A stretch of DNA of 64,000 bases. Source: Sialis fuliginosa. Taxonomy: Eukaryota > Arthropoda > Insecta > Megaloptera > Sialidae. The notes beneath the pieces are model-generated. The model was not told the DNA's origin, made no database searches, and was given only the letters and a program-made list of their open reading frames with translations. How positions within the stretch are numbered: position 1 is the first letter of the stretch; every line of letters starts with the position of its first letter. Of this stretch, positions 1 to 10,980 are shown piece by piece. The stretch spans positions 16,733,248-16,797,247 of the forward strand of contig OY540811.1 in assembly GCA_961205875.1 (NCBI GenBank), in the 5' to 3' direction. A program made the position numbers and the translations under genes.

Positions 1-122
1 AACATGAACCCGAACCCAAACCTGAACACTAAAAAAATAACGGTTTTGGAACCCAAAGAGTTTGAACCAAAATTTATATTTGAACCCGAACCAAAATAAA
101 TTTCAGTTCAACTTCCTGATTG
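1..122 (+). repeat. Dispersed repeat, copy 1 (partial at window edge)
   Basis: Contains runs such as AACCCGAACCCAAACC, then ATAACGGTTTT, TTGAACCAAAATTTATATTT and AACCCGAACC with a TTTCAGTTCAA end. The same order of blocks recurs at about 23560-23705. It does not code for protein and looks like an interspersed repeat with a simple-sequence (GAACCC)-like core. Confidence 0.6.
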
Positions 123-1792
123 TAGCAAACAATAAAGTAGCATACTGAGAGATTTTTTATATGAATTTAGACCTTAAAAAAATCCCAGGATTTATAAAAA
201 ATAACAGTAAAACATTTTATTTTTATCTGAGAAAAAATAATTATTTTATAACTTTTTTCTTTACACAAAAAAATAACAATAATGTGAAATATTTTTTGTT
301 TCTTTATTTTTTTTATTTTTGTTTCTTGAAAAGAAGACAGAATTATTAATTCGACAATACACTGTCTTTATCGCCTAGCATCTCATATTTTAACATTTCT
401 AGAATTATAAAGGCAAGTGTACAAAAAACATGTATGTATGTCTTTCAAGCAATATCTTCCTAATATGTTATATATTTTATTTATATTTGGTTTCTGAAGT
501 AATTATTTGCTAAAATGCATAGAGAAAATAACAGTTCAGCTGTTAGTCGCATTAGAATATTTCATAAAAAAAATTTTGACTGGGTATTAGTGAAGTACTG
601 ATACAGTATCTCAACAATTAACAAAAACCATTTGTATAAAGAACATCCTTCACTAAAATTACAGCTTACATAAAAATCTTTGCTGAATACATATTGCTTT
701 TTTTGATTTACCAGTTACGATTATTAAATATTATAATAATTTTTGCTGCACATTCTCGTACTTACGTTTGTTCCTGATTCCTAACTGTAGTCTCCCGTTT
801 TAATTTCCCTTGGGCCCAACTGAGTCCTGCAAACTTTTGATGTTATCATCTAAGAGCACAGTTCAATGTCTGGAACATTCAGATATATTATTCTTTGTAT
901 ACAGGCGAACCAAAGTAAAAGATTAAAGACAAAATACCCTTTCGTAATTTCTTTTTCGATGCATACATCCTTTTTATCCAGTCATGCATATATACCGAGT
1001 ATAATTTCCTTTTTTTTCTTTTTAGATGTTTTTGAGAGGCACAAATGTTCACATATTTAATAATAATTTGATTTTTTAAATAATTATGTATATGGGTACA
1101 AAAAATGACAATAATTTAATTTAGGTACTATGTATGTCGATTATGAATTATAAAAAGAAGAATCCGTATTGTGTAGCTTTGATATTTAAAAATTTCTGTA
1201 AAAGTTTAAGTTAAGTGTGTATAAAATTTTATTTAGGTATTTATTCAGTTTATTAACTGTAATGGATCCGAAAATCGAAATCAAAAATTTCAACATATTT
1301 TTATGTTTCAAGATCACTAAAGTATATTTACACAATTTTCGAAAGATGTATGTATGTGTACTTACGTGCGAGTCATTTTTTTCTTGCACGAAATCTCGCA
1401 AACGAAAAATGATATTGACTTTGTTGGGGTACCAATCGAAGTGTCTTGACGTTAGTATGATCTGAAAGAAGTTTCATCAAATATGGCCTAGCTGGTTTTT
1501 GTTAGAACAAAAGACTGAAAAAAGTAGATTTCAGAATTTCTTGATAAGTTTGTTTTGGTAGCAATCGATACTTTGAAATACTTTGAAACCTTGGATATAA
1601 TAATAATTTAATTAAATAACATAAATAACATACTCATATAAACCTTAAACAAGGAAAGATGAAAGACAAATAACACATTACCTAGCGTTGTTACCATATC
1701 GCTCCACGAGTCATTGGCGTATAATTTAGATTTTAAAATAAATATCAATTGTTTTGAATTATAAATACAAAAAAGTACAAGATAACAAGCTG
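123..1792. other. AT-rich stretch without recognisable gene
   Basis: Only short, low-complexity reading frames occur, none with a recognisable motif or codon bias. Nothing else is supported. Confidence 0.5.
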
Positions 1793-1795
1793 TTA

Positions 1796-1995
1796 AGACC
1801 TCTATACACCACCCAATCTGCAGGGCCGTTTTGTCGGGTGGTAGAGGCGGGATACTGCAGATTGAGTAGTGTATAGTTAAATCTACTATTCGCGGAATAA
1901 TCGGCCCGATTTGCCTATACAAGACCCAATCTGCAGTACTCCGTCTCTACCTCCCGACAAATCGGCCCTGCAGATTGAGTGGTGTATAGAGGCCT
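1796..1995. mobile_element. Foldback MITE with TTA target duplication (Harbinger-like)
   Basis: The two halves are inverted copies of each other over about 77 bp (roughly 90% identical by eye). The left end begins AGACCTCTATACACCAC and the right end, read in reverse, AGGCCTCTATACACCAC. TTA flanks both sides (1793-1795 and 1996-1998), the 3-bp target duplication typical of PIF/Harbinger elements. There is no coding capacity. The transcript of either strand would form a long hairpin. Confidence 0.8.
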
Positions 1996-1998
1996 TTA

Positions 1999-3044
1999 TA
2001 TTGCTGACGTCATAATCGCATATGGTTGCTAGGCAATGGTATTACATTTATTCGTAGCAACTATGATTCAAAAATGTTTTTTAGACTCATTTTGAAACTA
2101 CGAAGTAAAATACGTGATTTTCGTAATTTTATTTCCTGGAGTAGCACTTTTTACTCTAATATTATTAAAGCTTTATAAAACAAAGTTTATACAACAATTG
2201 TTGTGTAACAACGATATTTTATAAACATGACTAACAAGCTGTCAAGTTTCATTTTGCGGCTGTAAATTCAACATTTAATTAATGGATCCATTCCAAGTCA
2301 TGTTAATGCATTATGTGACAAACTTACTTTGAATGAATTACCTTCCAGTATAAGCCTACAACTTATTATCTCTAAATTGTCGTGCTTGATTTAGAATTCT
2401 TAATGCAAAAACGTTATAAAGTTTTGTCATTTTCTTAACCGCTTCTACCTTAAATTTAATCAAATATAATATAATTTACTCTGTTTATTATATTTATTAT
2501 TTTATTAAAAATATAATGTAATGAATAGTAGTGAAATATTAAACTAAAAAGTATATATTTTTTCTTCAGGTGTTAATATCTCCATAAAAAAGGTCTTGTA
2601 CTCATAACCAAATTTTGTTTATCTTACGTGTTTTTGAGAGCTGAAAACATATTTGAGAATAAAAAAGCTCGCTGACAGAAATTTATTTTACCATCGTCAA
2701 AAAATAGCTAAACAAATAGTTTTATATTAATTTCGAGGGGCTCCTCGGACCGTGATAAACTTTTTTGGCAAAATCTAATAAATTACTTTTGTAGATCAAT
2801 AAGATTATTTTTGATGGAGTTATGAAGGAAAGACTCATTTTTCCAAAGCTGTCCTTGAATTTTTTTGCAATCATTTGTTCCAAAGTTACAAGCGTTCAAA
2901 GTTAAATGTGTGGTTTGTACTTTGCTCGCAAATAACTCGGTAAATAATAGTCAAACAGTAGTACAAAAAAAAAGAAAATAACAAATTGAAGAGAAAGGTA
3001 TGATATATATAAGAACCATTCATAGATTCATAATACAACGGTGA
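1999..3044. other. AT-rich stretch, possible old repeat at 2560-2960
   Basis: No gene seen. Positions about 2560-2960 (TAATATCTCCATAAAAAAGG, GAGGGGCTCCTCGGACCG, CAAATAACTCGG) have the feel of a decayed transposon, but I found no second copy in the window. Confidence 0.3.
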
Positions 3045-3099
3045 CAAATTCTAATGTCCATGAAGTTAGCAGAGCAAAGTCAGCAAAACAAAATTTCAC

Positions 3100-3905
3100 T
3101 TGACTAATAATTAAATGCTAATTAAATGCTAATTAAATGCGCAAAAAGAAAATTTAATGCTCTTTTAGAAAAAAAAATATTGCATGTTTTGCTGGTTTCA
3201 GATGAACTCAGCAGAACAAAGTGTCGAATAACAGTTAAAATCGTATGTAACTACACGAAATGCATCAGAAAATTAAATGCTAATTAAATGCGCAAAAAGT
3301 AAATTTAATGCTCTTTTAGAAAAAAAAAATATTGCATGTTTTGCTAGCTTCAGATGAACTAAACAGAACAAAGTGTCGAATAACAGTAAAAGTCGTATGT
3401 AACTACACGAAATGCTTCAGAAAATTAAATGCTAATTAAATGCGCAAAAAGTAAATTTAATGCTCTTTTAGAAAAAAAAAATATTGCATGTTTTGCTAGC
3501 TTCAGATGAACTAAGCAGAACAAAGTGTCGAATAACAGTAAAAGTCGTATGTAACTACAAGAAATGCTTCAGAAAATTGAATGCTAATTAAATGCGCAAA
3601 AAGAAAATTTTATGCTCTTTTAAAAAAAAAATATTGCATGTTTTGCTGGTTTCAGATGAACTCAGCAGAACAAAGTATCGAAAAACAGTTAAAATCGTAT
3701 GTAACTACACGAGATGCTTCAGAAAATTAAATGCTAATTAAATGCGCAAAAAGAAAATTTAATGCTCTTTTAGAAAAAAAAATATTGCATGTTTTGCTAG
3801 TTTCAGATGAACTCAGCAGAACAAAGTGTCGAATAACAGTTAAAGTCGTATGTAACTATACGAAATTCTTCAAAAAATTAAATGCTAATTAAATGTGTGA
3901 TACAC
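3100..3905 (+). repeat. Left arm: 151-bp tandem repeats (5 copies)
   Basis: TGCATGTTTTGCT recurs at 3181, 3333, 3485, 3635 and 3786, a period of 150-152 bp. Each unit contains TTAAATGCTAATTAAATGCG, an A-run, CAGATGAACT.AGCAGAACAAAGTGTCGAATAACAGT and GTCGTATGTAACTACACGA.ATGC. Units differ by few substitutions. Confidence 0.9.
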
Positions 3906-3961
3906 ACATTAAATAGTGATACAGTTTAAATATATGAAATTTGATAACCGGTTTATTATTA

Positions 3962-4334
3962 GGTTGAACTGCAGTTTACGGTAACTATTTCTAACGAATC
4001 TGAGAAAATAACAGTGTAATCATAGATAACATAAATACATAAAGTGGGCGGGGCGAATTTCATTTGGAGAATGGCGCGATTTTTAAAATTCATATTATTA
4101 AACATTTCTTAATTTACGTTTTTTAAAATTTTATTTCTATTTTATATACTATATATTTTGTAAGTACGTTATGTATTTTATTATGCAAACATTTCACATT
4201 TTTATGTTTAATTATAATAAATTAATGTATTTTTATTATTTGATGCATATAGACTTGTACTGGGTGAATTATGAAGGTACTTGTTAATTATTTCCCAATT
4301 TAAATTTAGTTTAAGTTAGAGTAGTCCAGGTAAG
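3962..4334 (+). repeat. 372-bp block, left direct copy
   Basis: Runs from TTGAACTGCAGTTTACGG to GTAGTCCAGGTAAGGCT and is nearly identical to 5918-6293. Contains GTGGGCGGGGCGAATTTC. The two copies bracket the 184-bp array. Confidence 0.9.
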
Positions 4335-5914
4335 GCTCAAATTTTTTTTTTAAATGTAGCTTACACTCTTATCTTTAAGAGGATCACGCACTTAAAGACC
4401 TTCGCGTACTCCTTCTCCTTTAAAAACAAATTAAAACTCATAAGCTAACAAATAAACTCATAAGCTAACAAAGAAGTAAATTGAATAGTTAATATTTCAG
4501 CTTGGAGCGATCGAGGAGACTCAAATTTTTTTTTTAAATGTAGCTTACACTCTTATCTTTAAGAGGATCACGCACTTAAAGACCTTCGCGTACTCCTTCT
4601 CCTTTAAAAACAAATTAAAACTCATAAGCTAACAAATAAACTCATAAGCTAACATAGAAGTAAATTGAATAGTTAATATCTCAGCTTGGCGCGATCGAAG
4701 AGACTCAAATTTTTTTTTAAAATGTAGCTTACACTCTTATCTTTAAGAGGATCATGCACTTAAAGAGCTTCGCGTACTCCTTCTCCTTTAAAAACAAATT
4801 AAAACTCATAAGCTAACAAATAAACTCATAAGCTAACAAAGAAGTAAATTGAATAGTTAATATTTCAGCTTGGCGCGATCGAGGAGACTCAAATTTTTTT
4901 TTAAAATGTAGCTTACACTCTTATCTTTAAGAGGATCACGCACTTAAAGACCTTCGCGTACTCCTTCTCCTTTAAAAACAAATTAAAACTCATAAGCTAA
5001 CAAATAAACTCATAAGCTAACAAAGAAGTAAATTGAATAGTTAATATCTCAGCTTGGCGCGATCGAAGAGACTCAAATTTTTTTTTAAAATGTAGCTTAC
5101 ACTCTTATCTTTAAGAGAATCACGCACTTAAAGACCTTCGCGTACTCCTTCTCCTTTAAAAACAAATTAAAACTCATAAGCTAACAAATAAACTCATAAG
5201 CTAACAAAGAAGTAAATTGAATAGTTAATATTTCAGCTTGGCGCGATCGAGGAGACTCAAATTTTTTTTTAAAATGTAGCTTACACTCTTATCTTTAAGA
5301 GGATCACGCACTTAAAGACCTTCGCGTACTCCTTCTCCTTTAAAAACAAATTAAAACTCATAAGCTAACAAATAAACTCATAAGCTAACAAAGAAGTAAA
5401 TTGAATAGTTAATATTTCAGCTTGGCGCGATCGAGGAGACTCAAATTTTTTTTTAAAATGTAGCTTACACTCTTATCTTTAAGAGGATCACGCACTTAAA
5501 GACCTTCGCGTACTCCTTCTCCTTTAAAAACAAATTAAAACTCATAAGCTAACAAATAAACTCATAAGCTAACATAGAAGTAAATTGAATAGTTAATATC
5601 TCAGCTTGGCGCGATCGAAGAGACTCAATTTTTTTTTTTAAATGTAGCTTACACTCTTATCTTTAAGAGGATCATGCACTTAAAGAGCTTCGCGTACTCC
5701 TTCTCCTTTAAAAACAAATTAAAACTCATAAGCTAACAAATAAACTCATAAGCTAACAAAGAAGTAAATTGAATAGTTAATATCTTAGCTTGGAGCGATC
5801 GAGGAGACTCAATTTTTTTTTTTAATGTAGCTTACACTCTTATCTTTAAGAGGATCACGCACTTAAAGACCTTCGCGTACTCCTTCTCTTTTAAAAACAA
5901 ATTAAAACTCATAA
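4332..5914 (+). repeat. 184-bp tandem array, about 8.6 copies
   Basis: GAGACTCAA recurs at 4516, 4700, 4884, 5068, 5252, 5436, 5620 and 5804, exactly 184 bp apart, with a first unit from about 4332 and a truncated last one. Each unit carries two copies of a 20-bp motif (AAACTCATAAGCTAACAAA), CTTTAAGAGGATCACGCACT and GCGCGATCGA. Variants (ATCATGCAC with GAGCTTCG; CATAGAAG; GATCGAAGAG versus GATCGAGGAG) repeat with a 920-bp offset, so five-unit blocks were duplicated together. It does not code for protein. Confidence 0.95.
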
Positions 5915-5917
5915 GCG

Positions 5918-6293
5918 GTTGAACTGCAGTTTACGGTAACTATTTCTAACGAATCTGAGAAAATATCAGTGTAATCATAGATAACATAAATACATAAAGT
6001 GGGCGGGGCGAATTTCATTTGGAGAATGGCGCGATTTTTAAAATTCATATTATTAAACATTTCTTAATTTACGTGTTTTTTAAATTTTATTTCTATTTTA
6101 TATACTATACATTTTGTAAGTACGTTATGTATTTTATTATGCAAACATTTCACATTTTTATGTTTAATTATAATATATTAATGTATTTTTATTATTTGAT
6201 GCATATAGACTTGTACTGGGTGAATTATGAAGGTACTTGTTCATTATTTCCCAATTTAAATTTAGTTTAAGTTAGAGTAGTCCAGGTAAGGCT
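5918..6293 (+). repeat. 372-bp block, right direct copy
   Basis: Near-identical to 3962-4334; it joins the truncated last 184-bp unit at CTCATAAGC/GGTTGAACTG. After GGTAAGGCT the flanks differ, marking the end of the duplication. Confidence 0.9.
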
Positions 6294-6305
6294 GGTTAGT
6301 TTCCA

Positions 6306-6327
6306 TAGGTTAGGTTAGGTTAGGTTA
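6306..6327 (+). repeat. Short (TTAGG)n telomere-like run
   Basis: TAGGTTAGGTTAGGTTAGGTTA is four units of TTAGG, the canonical insect telomere repeat, lying directly after the right 372-bp block. Short runs can be chance or the product of element or break repair. Confidence 0.7.
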
Positions 6328-6561
6328 TGAATTTCTGTTAATACATCGAAATACTACAGCACTAAAATTTTAAACTATAGTTGTAGTGGGACGTGAAATA
6401 TTATTATAATAATAATTAATATATATATATATATATAGTAATATATAGTAATTATTATAAGTTTATAATTTATTGTAATAATATAAAAGTTTAAAATCCC
6501 GCCAATTTATATTAATTGCCAGCTGTTGGGAGAGGTCGATACAAAACAGAAATAAAATTTA

Positions 6562-6728
6562 AAAAACACGTAAATTAAGAAATGTTTAATAATATGAATT
6601 TTAAAAATCGCGCCATTTTCCAAATGAAGTTCGCTCCGCCCACTTTATGTATTTATGTTATCTATGACTACACTGTTATTTTCTCAGATTCGTTAGAATT
6701 AGTTACCGTATACTGCAGTTCAACCTTA
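6562..6728 (-). repeat. Inverted partial copy of the 372-bp block
   Basis: AACACGTAAATTAAGAAATG through TACTGCAGTTCAACC is the reverse complement of the first 165 bp of the 372-bp block, completing the inner inverted repeat of the composite element. Confidence 0.85.
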
Positions 6729-7439
6729 TTATTAATAAGTATTATCTATTTCCAGTATCAAACAATAATAAAGTGTATAGGGCCAGTGGGCCCGTCGATT
6801 TTTTTCAAATATTTTTTTGTTCTTTAATTATTTCCCGAGTAGGGTTCTTGTAGAAGATTATTTGTCAAAAAATACACAGAAACATACTTTCTTCAATTTG
6901 GTGTTTTGAAAAAAATTAAGTTCAGAGATTTGATACGCCCTGTACAAAGAATACAATTTTGTTAATGTTTGATGTAATATCGCAATAATAGATGCCAAAA
7001 TTATTTTTAGCAGAAAACAAAATTTTTTTTGTTGTAATTACAAGATGTTGAAAATAACACAATTTTCTTACAAAAATGGTCATAATTTATTATTTACCAC
7101 TCAGTATAATCCCACACATGCTATATCAAAGTATCCAAAAAAATAAATACCTTTAGATTATAAATTAAAAAAATATACTTTGTATTTAAAAAAATATTAC
7201 TTTGATCTGTAACACACTCATGGGACACCCTATATAAATGTAACTATTTAAAAAATGTGCTGCTTGTCTATCCTGACAACTTTTGTATTTAAAGTTTTCT
7301 TCCACTTATTATAATAAATGAAATATTGAACTTTGACAAAATAAGGCAAATAGCGTCCTATTAAAACATTACATACATATAAAGACCTTGATAAACAACC
7401 ATAGATGCATGTTAACTGTCAAATCTGAGTTCAACAATT

Positions 7440-8019
7440 ACAGTTTTTTAGAAGAGCATTAAATTTTCTTTTTGCGCATTTAATTAGCATTTAATTTTCT
7501 GTAGCATTTCGTGTAGTTACATACGACTTTAACTGTTTTTCGACACTTTGTTCTGCTTAGTTCATCTGAAGCTAGCAAAACATGCAATATTTTTTTTTCT
7601 AAAAGAGCATTAAATTTTCTTTTTGCGCATTTAATAAGCATTTAATTTTCTGAAGCGTCTCGTGTAGTTACATACGATTTTAACTGTTATTCGACACTTT
7701 GTTCTGCTAAGTTCATCTGAAACTAGCAAAACATGTAATACTTTTTTTTTTAAAAAAAGCATTAAATTTTCTTTTTGAGCATTTAATTAGCATTTAATTT
7801 TCTGAGGCATCTCGTGTAGTTACATACGATTTTAACTGTTTTTCTATACTTTGTTCTGCTGAGTTCATCTGAAGCTAGCAAAACATGCAATATTTTTTTT
7901 TCTAAAAGAGCATTAAATTTTCTTTTTGCGCATTTAATTAGCATTTAATTAGCACTTAATTATTAGTCAAGTGAACTTTTGTTTTGCTGACTTTGCTCTG
8001 CTAACTTCATGGACATCAA
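7440..8019 (-). repeat. Right arm: inverted 151-bp tandem repeats (3 copies)
   Basis: Reverse-complement copies of the left-arm unit: CATG of the ATGCAAAACATGC-type motif recurs at 7581, 7732 and 7884 (151-152 bp apart). The arm ends with the reverse complement of the left boundary. Confidence 0.9.
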
Positions 8020-10719
8020 ATTCTAACAAATTCCATTAAAATTGGTTATATACAAAATATACATATTAAAAAAAAATTCACATAAACTATATGGAAACAA
8101 TAAATAATCAGTATTCAATTATTTATAATCATACCATGTTGGGAAATTGATTGTGTGGACCTCAAGGATCTAACTCCAACCCAAGGCTTGTTTTATTTTG
8201 TCCTCCCCCCCCCCTCTAACTCGGTAACTACTGGCTCAAAAAATCTGAAAAAAATTTGGTAACGAAGTTTTGGTGGGACTACTAATGACAAATACTAAAG
8301 TCAACAATATCATTTCAAATGTTGGAGAAATAGAGCGGGGCGTCATATAATTTTTTTTTAATCTAGGCATGTGGGGTGTCAAAATGTGTAGATCTCAATT
8401 AGTAAAAGATGACTCTATTTTTAATATTATTTTCTCACTCAAAAATGCACCTGAGGCTCAAAACATTTCACATAGTACGTACTTCGGAACCCTTATGACA
8501 TACACATCATACACCCGTGTATATCGTGGCCGAATTTTTATTTATTATTAATCTGACCTCTGATTCAAAAGTTATTTATAATCAAATATCTAAATAAACA
8601 TTATATTCATAAATATAATGTGTAAAAGGGACAATATACAAATAATATAATCTTAGTAATTTTCCATAAAGTGTTTTATACGTTAATTTACATTTAATTT
8701 CAATATTTAAGGTGTTCATAAGTTTGTAAAACTTCAAAAATAAATATCTAAAACAGAAAGCAATTTTACATCCCTAAAATAAAATATACATTTTCCGATA
8801 AACTCTAATTTTCTTAAGTTTCTCAAACTAGGAACAATTTACTTTCAGAATTTTCACAAAGTTTTCAAACGCATTTGAGGGGGAGATAACTTTATATTTT
8901 AAGTATTTACCTTAGAGCGAAATTTTGAGTCGAAAGTCAGCTGAGAACATCACCAGTGAAAGCATTTTCTCGTTATACAACTTGTTTAGTTGGGGATGTC
9001 GAAACTAAATATATTCTGACAAAAAATTAACTACCCGGAACTTTGCCGTTACTTTAATATGTTTTTATGTTTACTTTATAAAGTTTTTATTTCTGTCATG
9101 TTATTTTTTCCGAATCATTCTTTTTGATTAACCTTTTATGTTAAGATGTTTAGAGATTATTGTCTTAAATAAAACAAAAATTAAGTTACCTTTTCTTTTT
9201 CTTACTGATATTAGTATTTTGATATTTTGCAAATTATAAAGTGTTGTATAGATTTATTTACATGTACAATTCCTAATAATAATATAAGTAAAAACATCAT
9301 GAAAATACTTTAAAGACGCCCATTGCAATTTGTATCGAAACAACTTAAAGTCTAGGAATCACTTCAAGATAAACGCAGTCTCTTAAGATGTAGATATTTT
9401 ATAATAACATACACAAAATCAATAAGTAATTTGTTATTATTTCCTATTTAAATTTTTCAGTACAAGAATATCATTCCTAAATGTTGCTATGTTGTGGTTC
9501 AAATATATAAAAACGTTTGTTAATTTTCGGGAATGGAGACAATTTCAGAAAACTGTTCTTATAATTAAACTTCCTCTGCTTTGATTCTTAGAAATGTTCA
9601 TTTAAATTTATAGCTAATAAAATGAATTCCGCCTATAACGATTTTATGTTTAATTTATATTTTTCCTCGTCGTCACTTAAATTAAAATTATAGCATTTTC
9701 AAGTAATTTTATTTTACATTAAACGAGATAATTGGTCAAAGGGCATGTTTAGTTATAATAAAAATATTAAATATCGTACATAATTATGTAAATGTTTTAA
9801 CTTAAATATTAAAAATCTCATAAAGTATTAAATTGGCGGATAAAATTAAACTTCTATCTAATTTTGATACTTAATTAATTTGTTATGTGTAAAGTTCGCT
9901 TTTGAATGAAGCATATATCACACTGGGTTTCTTAAACCTACGCGAATCACTTCGTATTCTGTGATATATCTAATTTGATGCAACAATAAATAAGCTTCCG
10001 AGCCAATTACAATACTTTTTTTTATACGTTTATAAAGATCATTAAAATTTGGTCTATTCATAAATATTAATTAAACAATTAATATGACAATTTTTAACAA
10101 AACTGTGTTGCATTGAAAAAGTGTCCCACTAATTGTGACAGATATACAATAATAATAATGTATATCTATAATATTTGCAGATATAGAAAAAATAAATATA
10201 AAATCAAGAGTGAGTTCAAATTTTGTAATTAACTAAAAAATATTGTAAAAAGCTTCATTCAAAATTCTGGAATAATCTGGGAGCAAAAATAAATATAGTC
10301 AAAATAAAATCAATACATTTTTATATTATGAGTATAATTCCTATACTCGCAATATTAAAATTTATTTTATTTTGACAACATCTTTGCTCACAGGTGGTTT
10401 CAGGATTTTAAACGGAGCTTCATATAATTATTTTTTAGTTATTTACAAAATTTTCCAAGAAATTTCACGAATTGCGCAATATTTCTCTTTTTCTATCATA
10501 TAGCGAACCTTGTTGCTCAACGCGATATACCTTAAGGTTGTTTATTTCAATGTTAACTTTTTTTCAATTTTTAGATTAGATTCTCCCTCAAAAATTATCA
10601 AAATTGAATAAGATCTTCAAAAAGTTTGTATGATTCCACAATGAAAATAGTCAAACTAAATATCTCCGTTGAAACTTCGATTTCGAAAATGACAATACTT
10701 CCGTATCCTATTGACGTAT

Positions 10720-10980
10720 ATGAGAGAGAAAAAACTCCACCACATCACCCAAACTTCCCAACCTACTTTCTTATCAATACTGCGTACATCTAGCTAGCTA
10801 GATAAGACCATCCTGTATCGGCACCGTTCCGGTATGTTTGCGTACGTCGAGAGTTTGAATAATGGCGGTACGGGAAAGATCTCGCTACGCGTGCACAGTT
10901 TGTAAATTACACATCTTAGCGAGATTATAGTTGGTGGAGGAGGAAGAGGGCCTGCAACGCTCCAAGAAGATACTGCCCTT
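10720..10980. other. G+C-rich island in AT-rich DNA, possible non-coding exon or promoter
   Basis: CpG-containing sequence (TGCGTACGTCGAGAG, AATGGCGGTACGGG, TCGCTACGCGTGCACAG, GGAGGAGGAAGAGGGCC) contrasts with its flanks. The longest frame from its ATG is about 19 codons, so it is unlikely to be coding. It lies about 4 kb before the first visible Fas1 exon and could be a regulatory island, a 5' untranslated exon or a promoter of an unseen transcript. Confidence 0.3.

Larger units (their letters stand above)
3045..8030. mobile_element. Composite inverted-repeat (foldback-like) element, about 5 kb
   Basis: The left boundary reads TCTAATGTCCATGAAGTTAGC and the right boundary is its reverse complement (GCTAACTTCATGGACATCAAA near 7999-8019), each followed inward by AGAGCAAAGTCAGCAAAACA. 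Each arm is built of tandem repeats of about 151 bp, five on the left and three on the right in opposite orientation. Inside are two direct copies of a 372-bp block flanking a 184-bp tandem array, a partial inverted copy of the same block (6562-6728), and a TTAGG run. No transposase frame is visible. Inverted arms made of tandem repeats are typical of Foldback/Galileo-type DNA elements; the family assignment is inference. Confidence 0.7.

Noticed and set aside
1608-1922. Minus-strand open frame of 104 codons
   Set aside because: It runs through half of the foldback MITE and AT-rich flank; no motif and no gene-like codon use.
4332-5914. CRISPR-like regular repeat spacing
   Set aside because: The whole 184-bp unit repeats with no unique spacers; this is satellite DNA in a eukaryotic genome.
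6019-6827. Open frames in the composite repeat
   Set aside because: They lie in the 372-bp block and its inverted copy; low-complexity Phe/Tyr-rich translations without conserved features.
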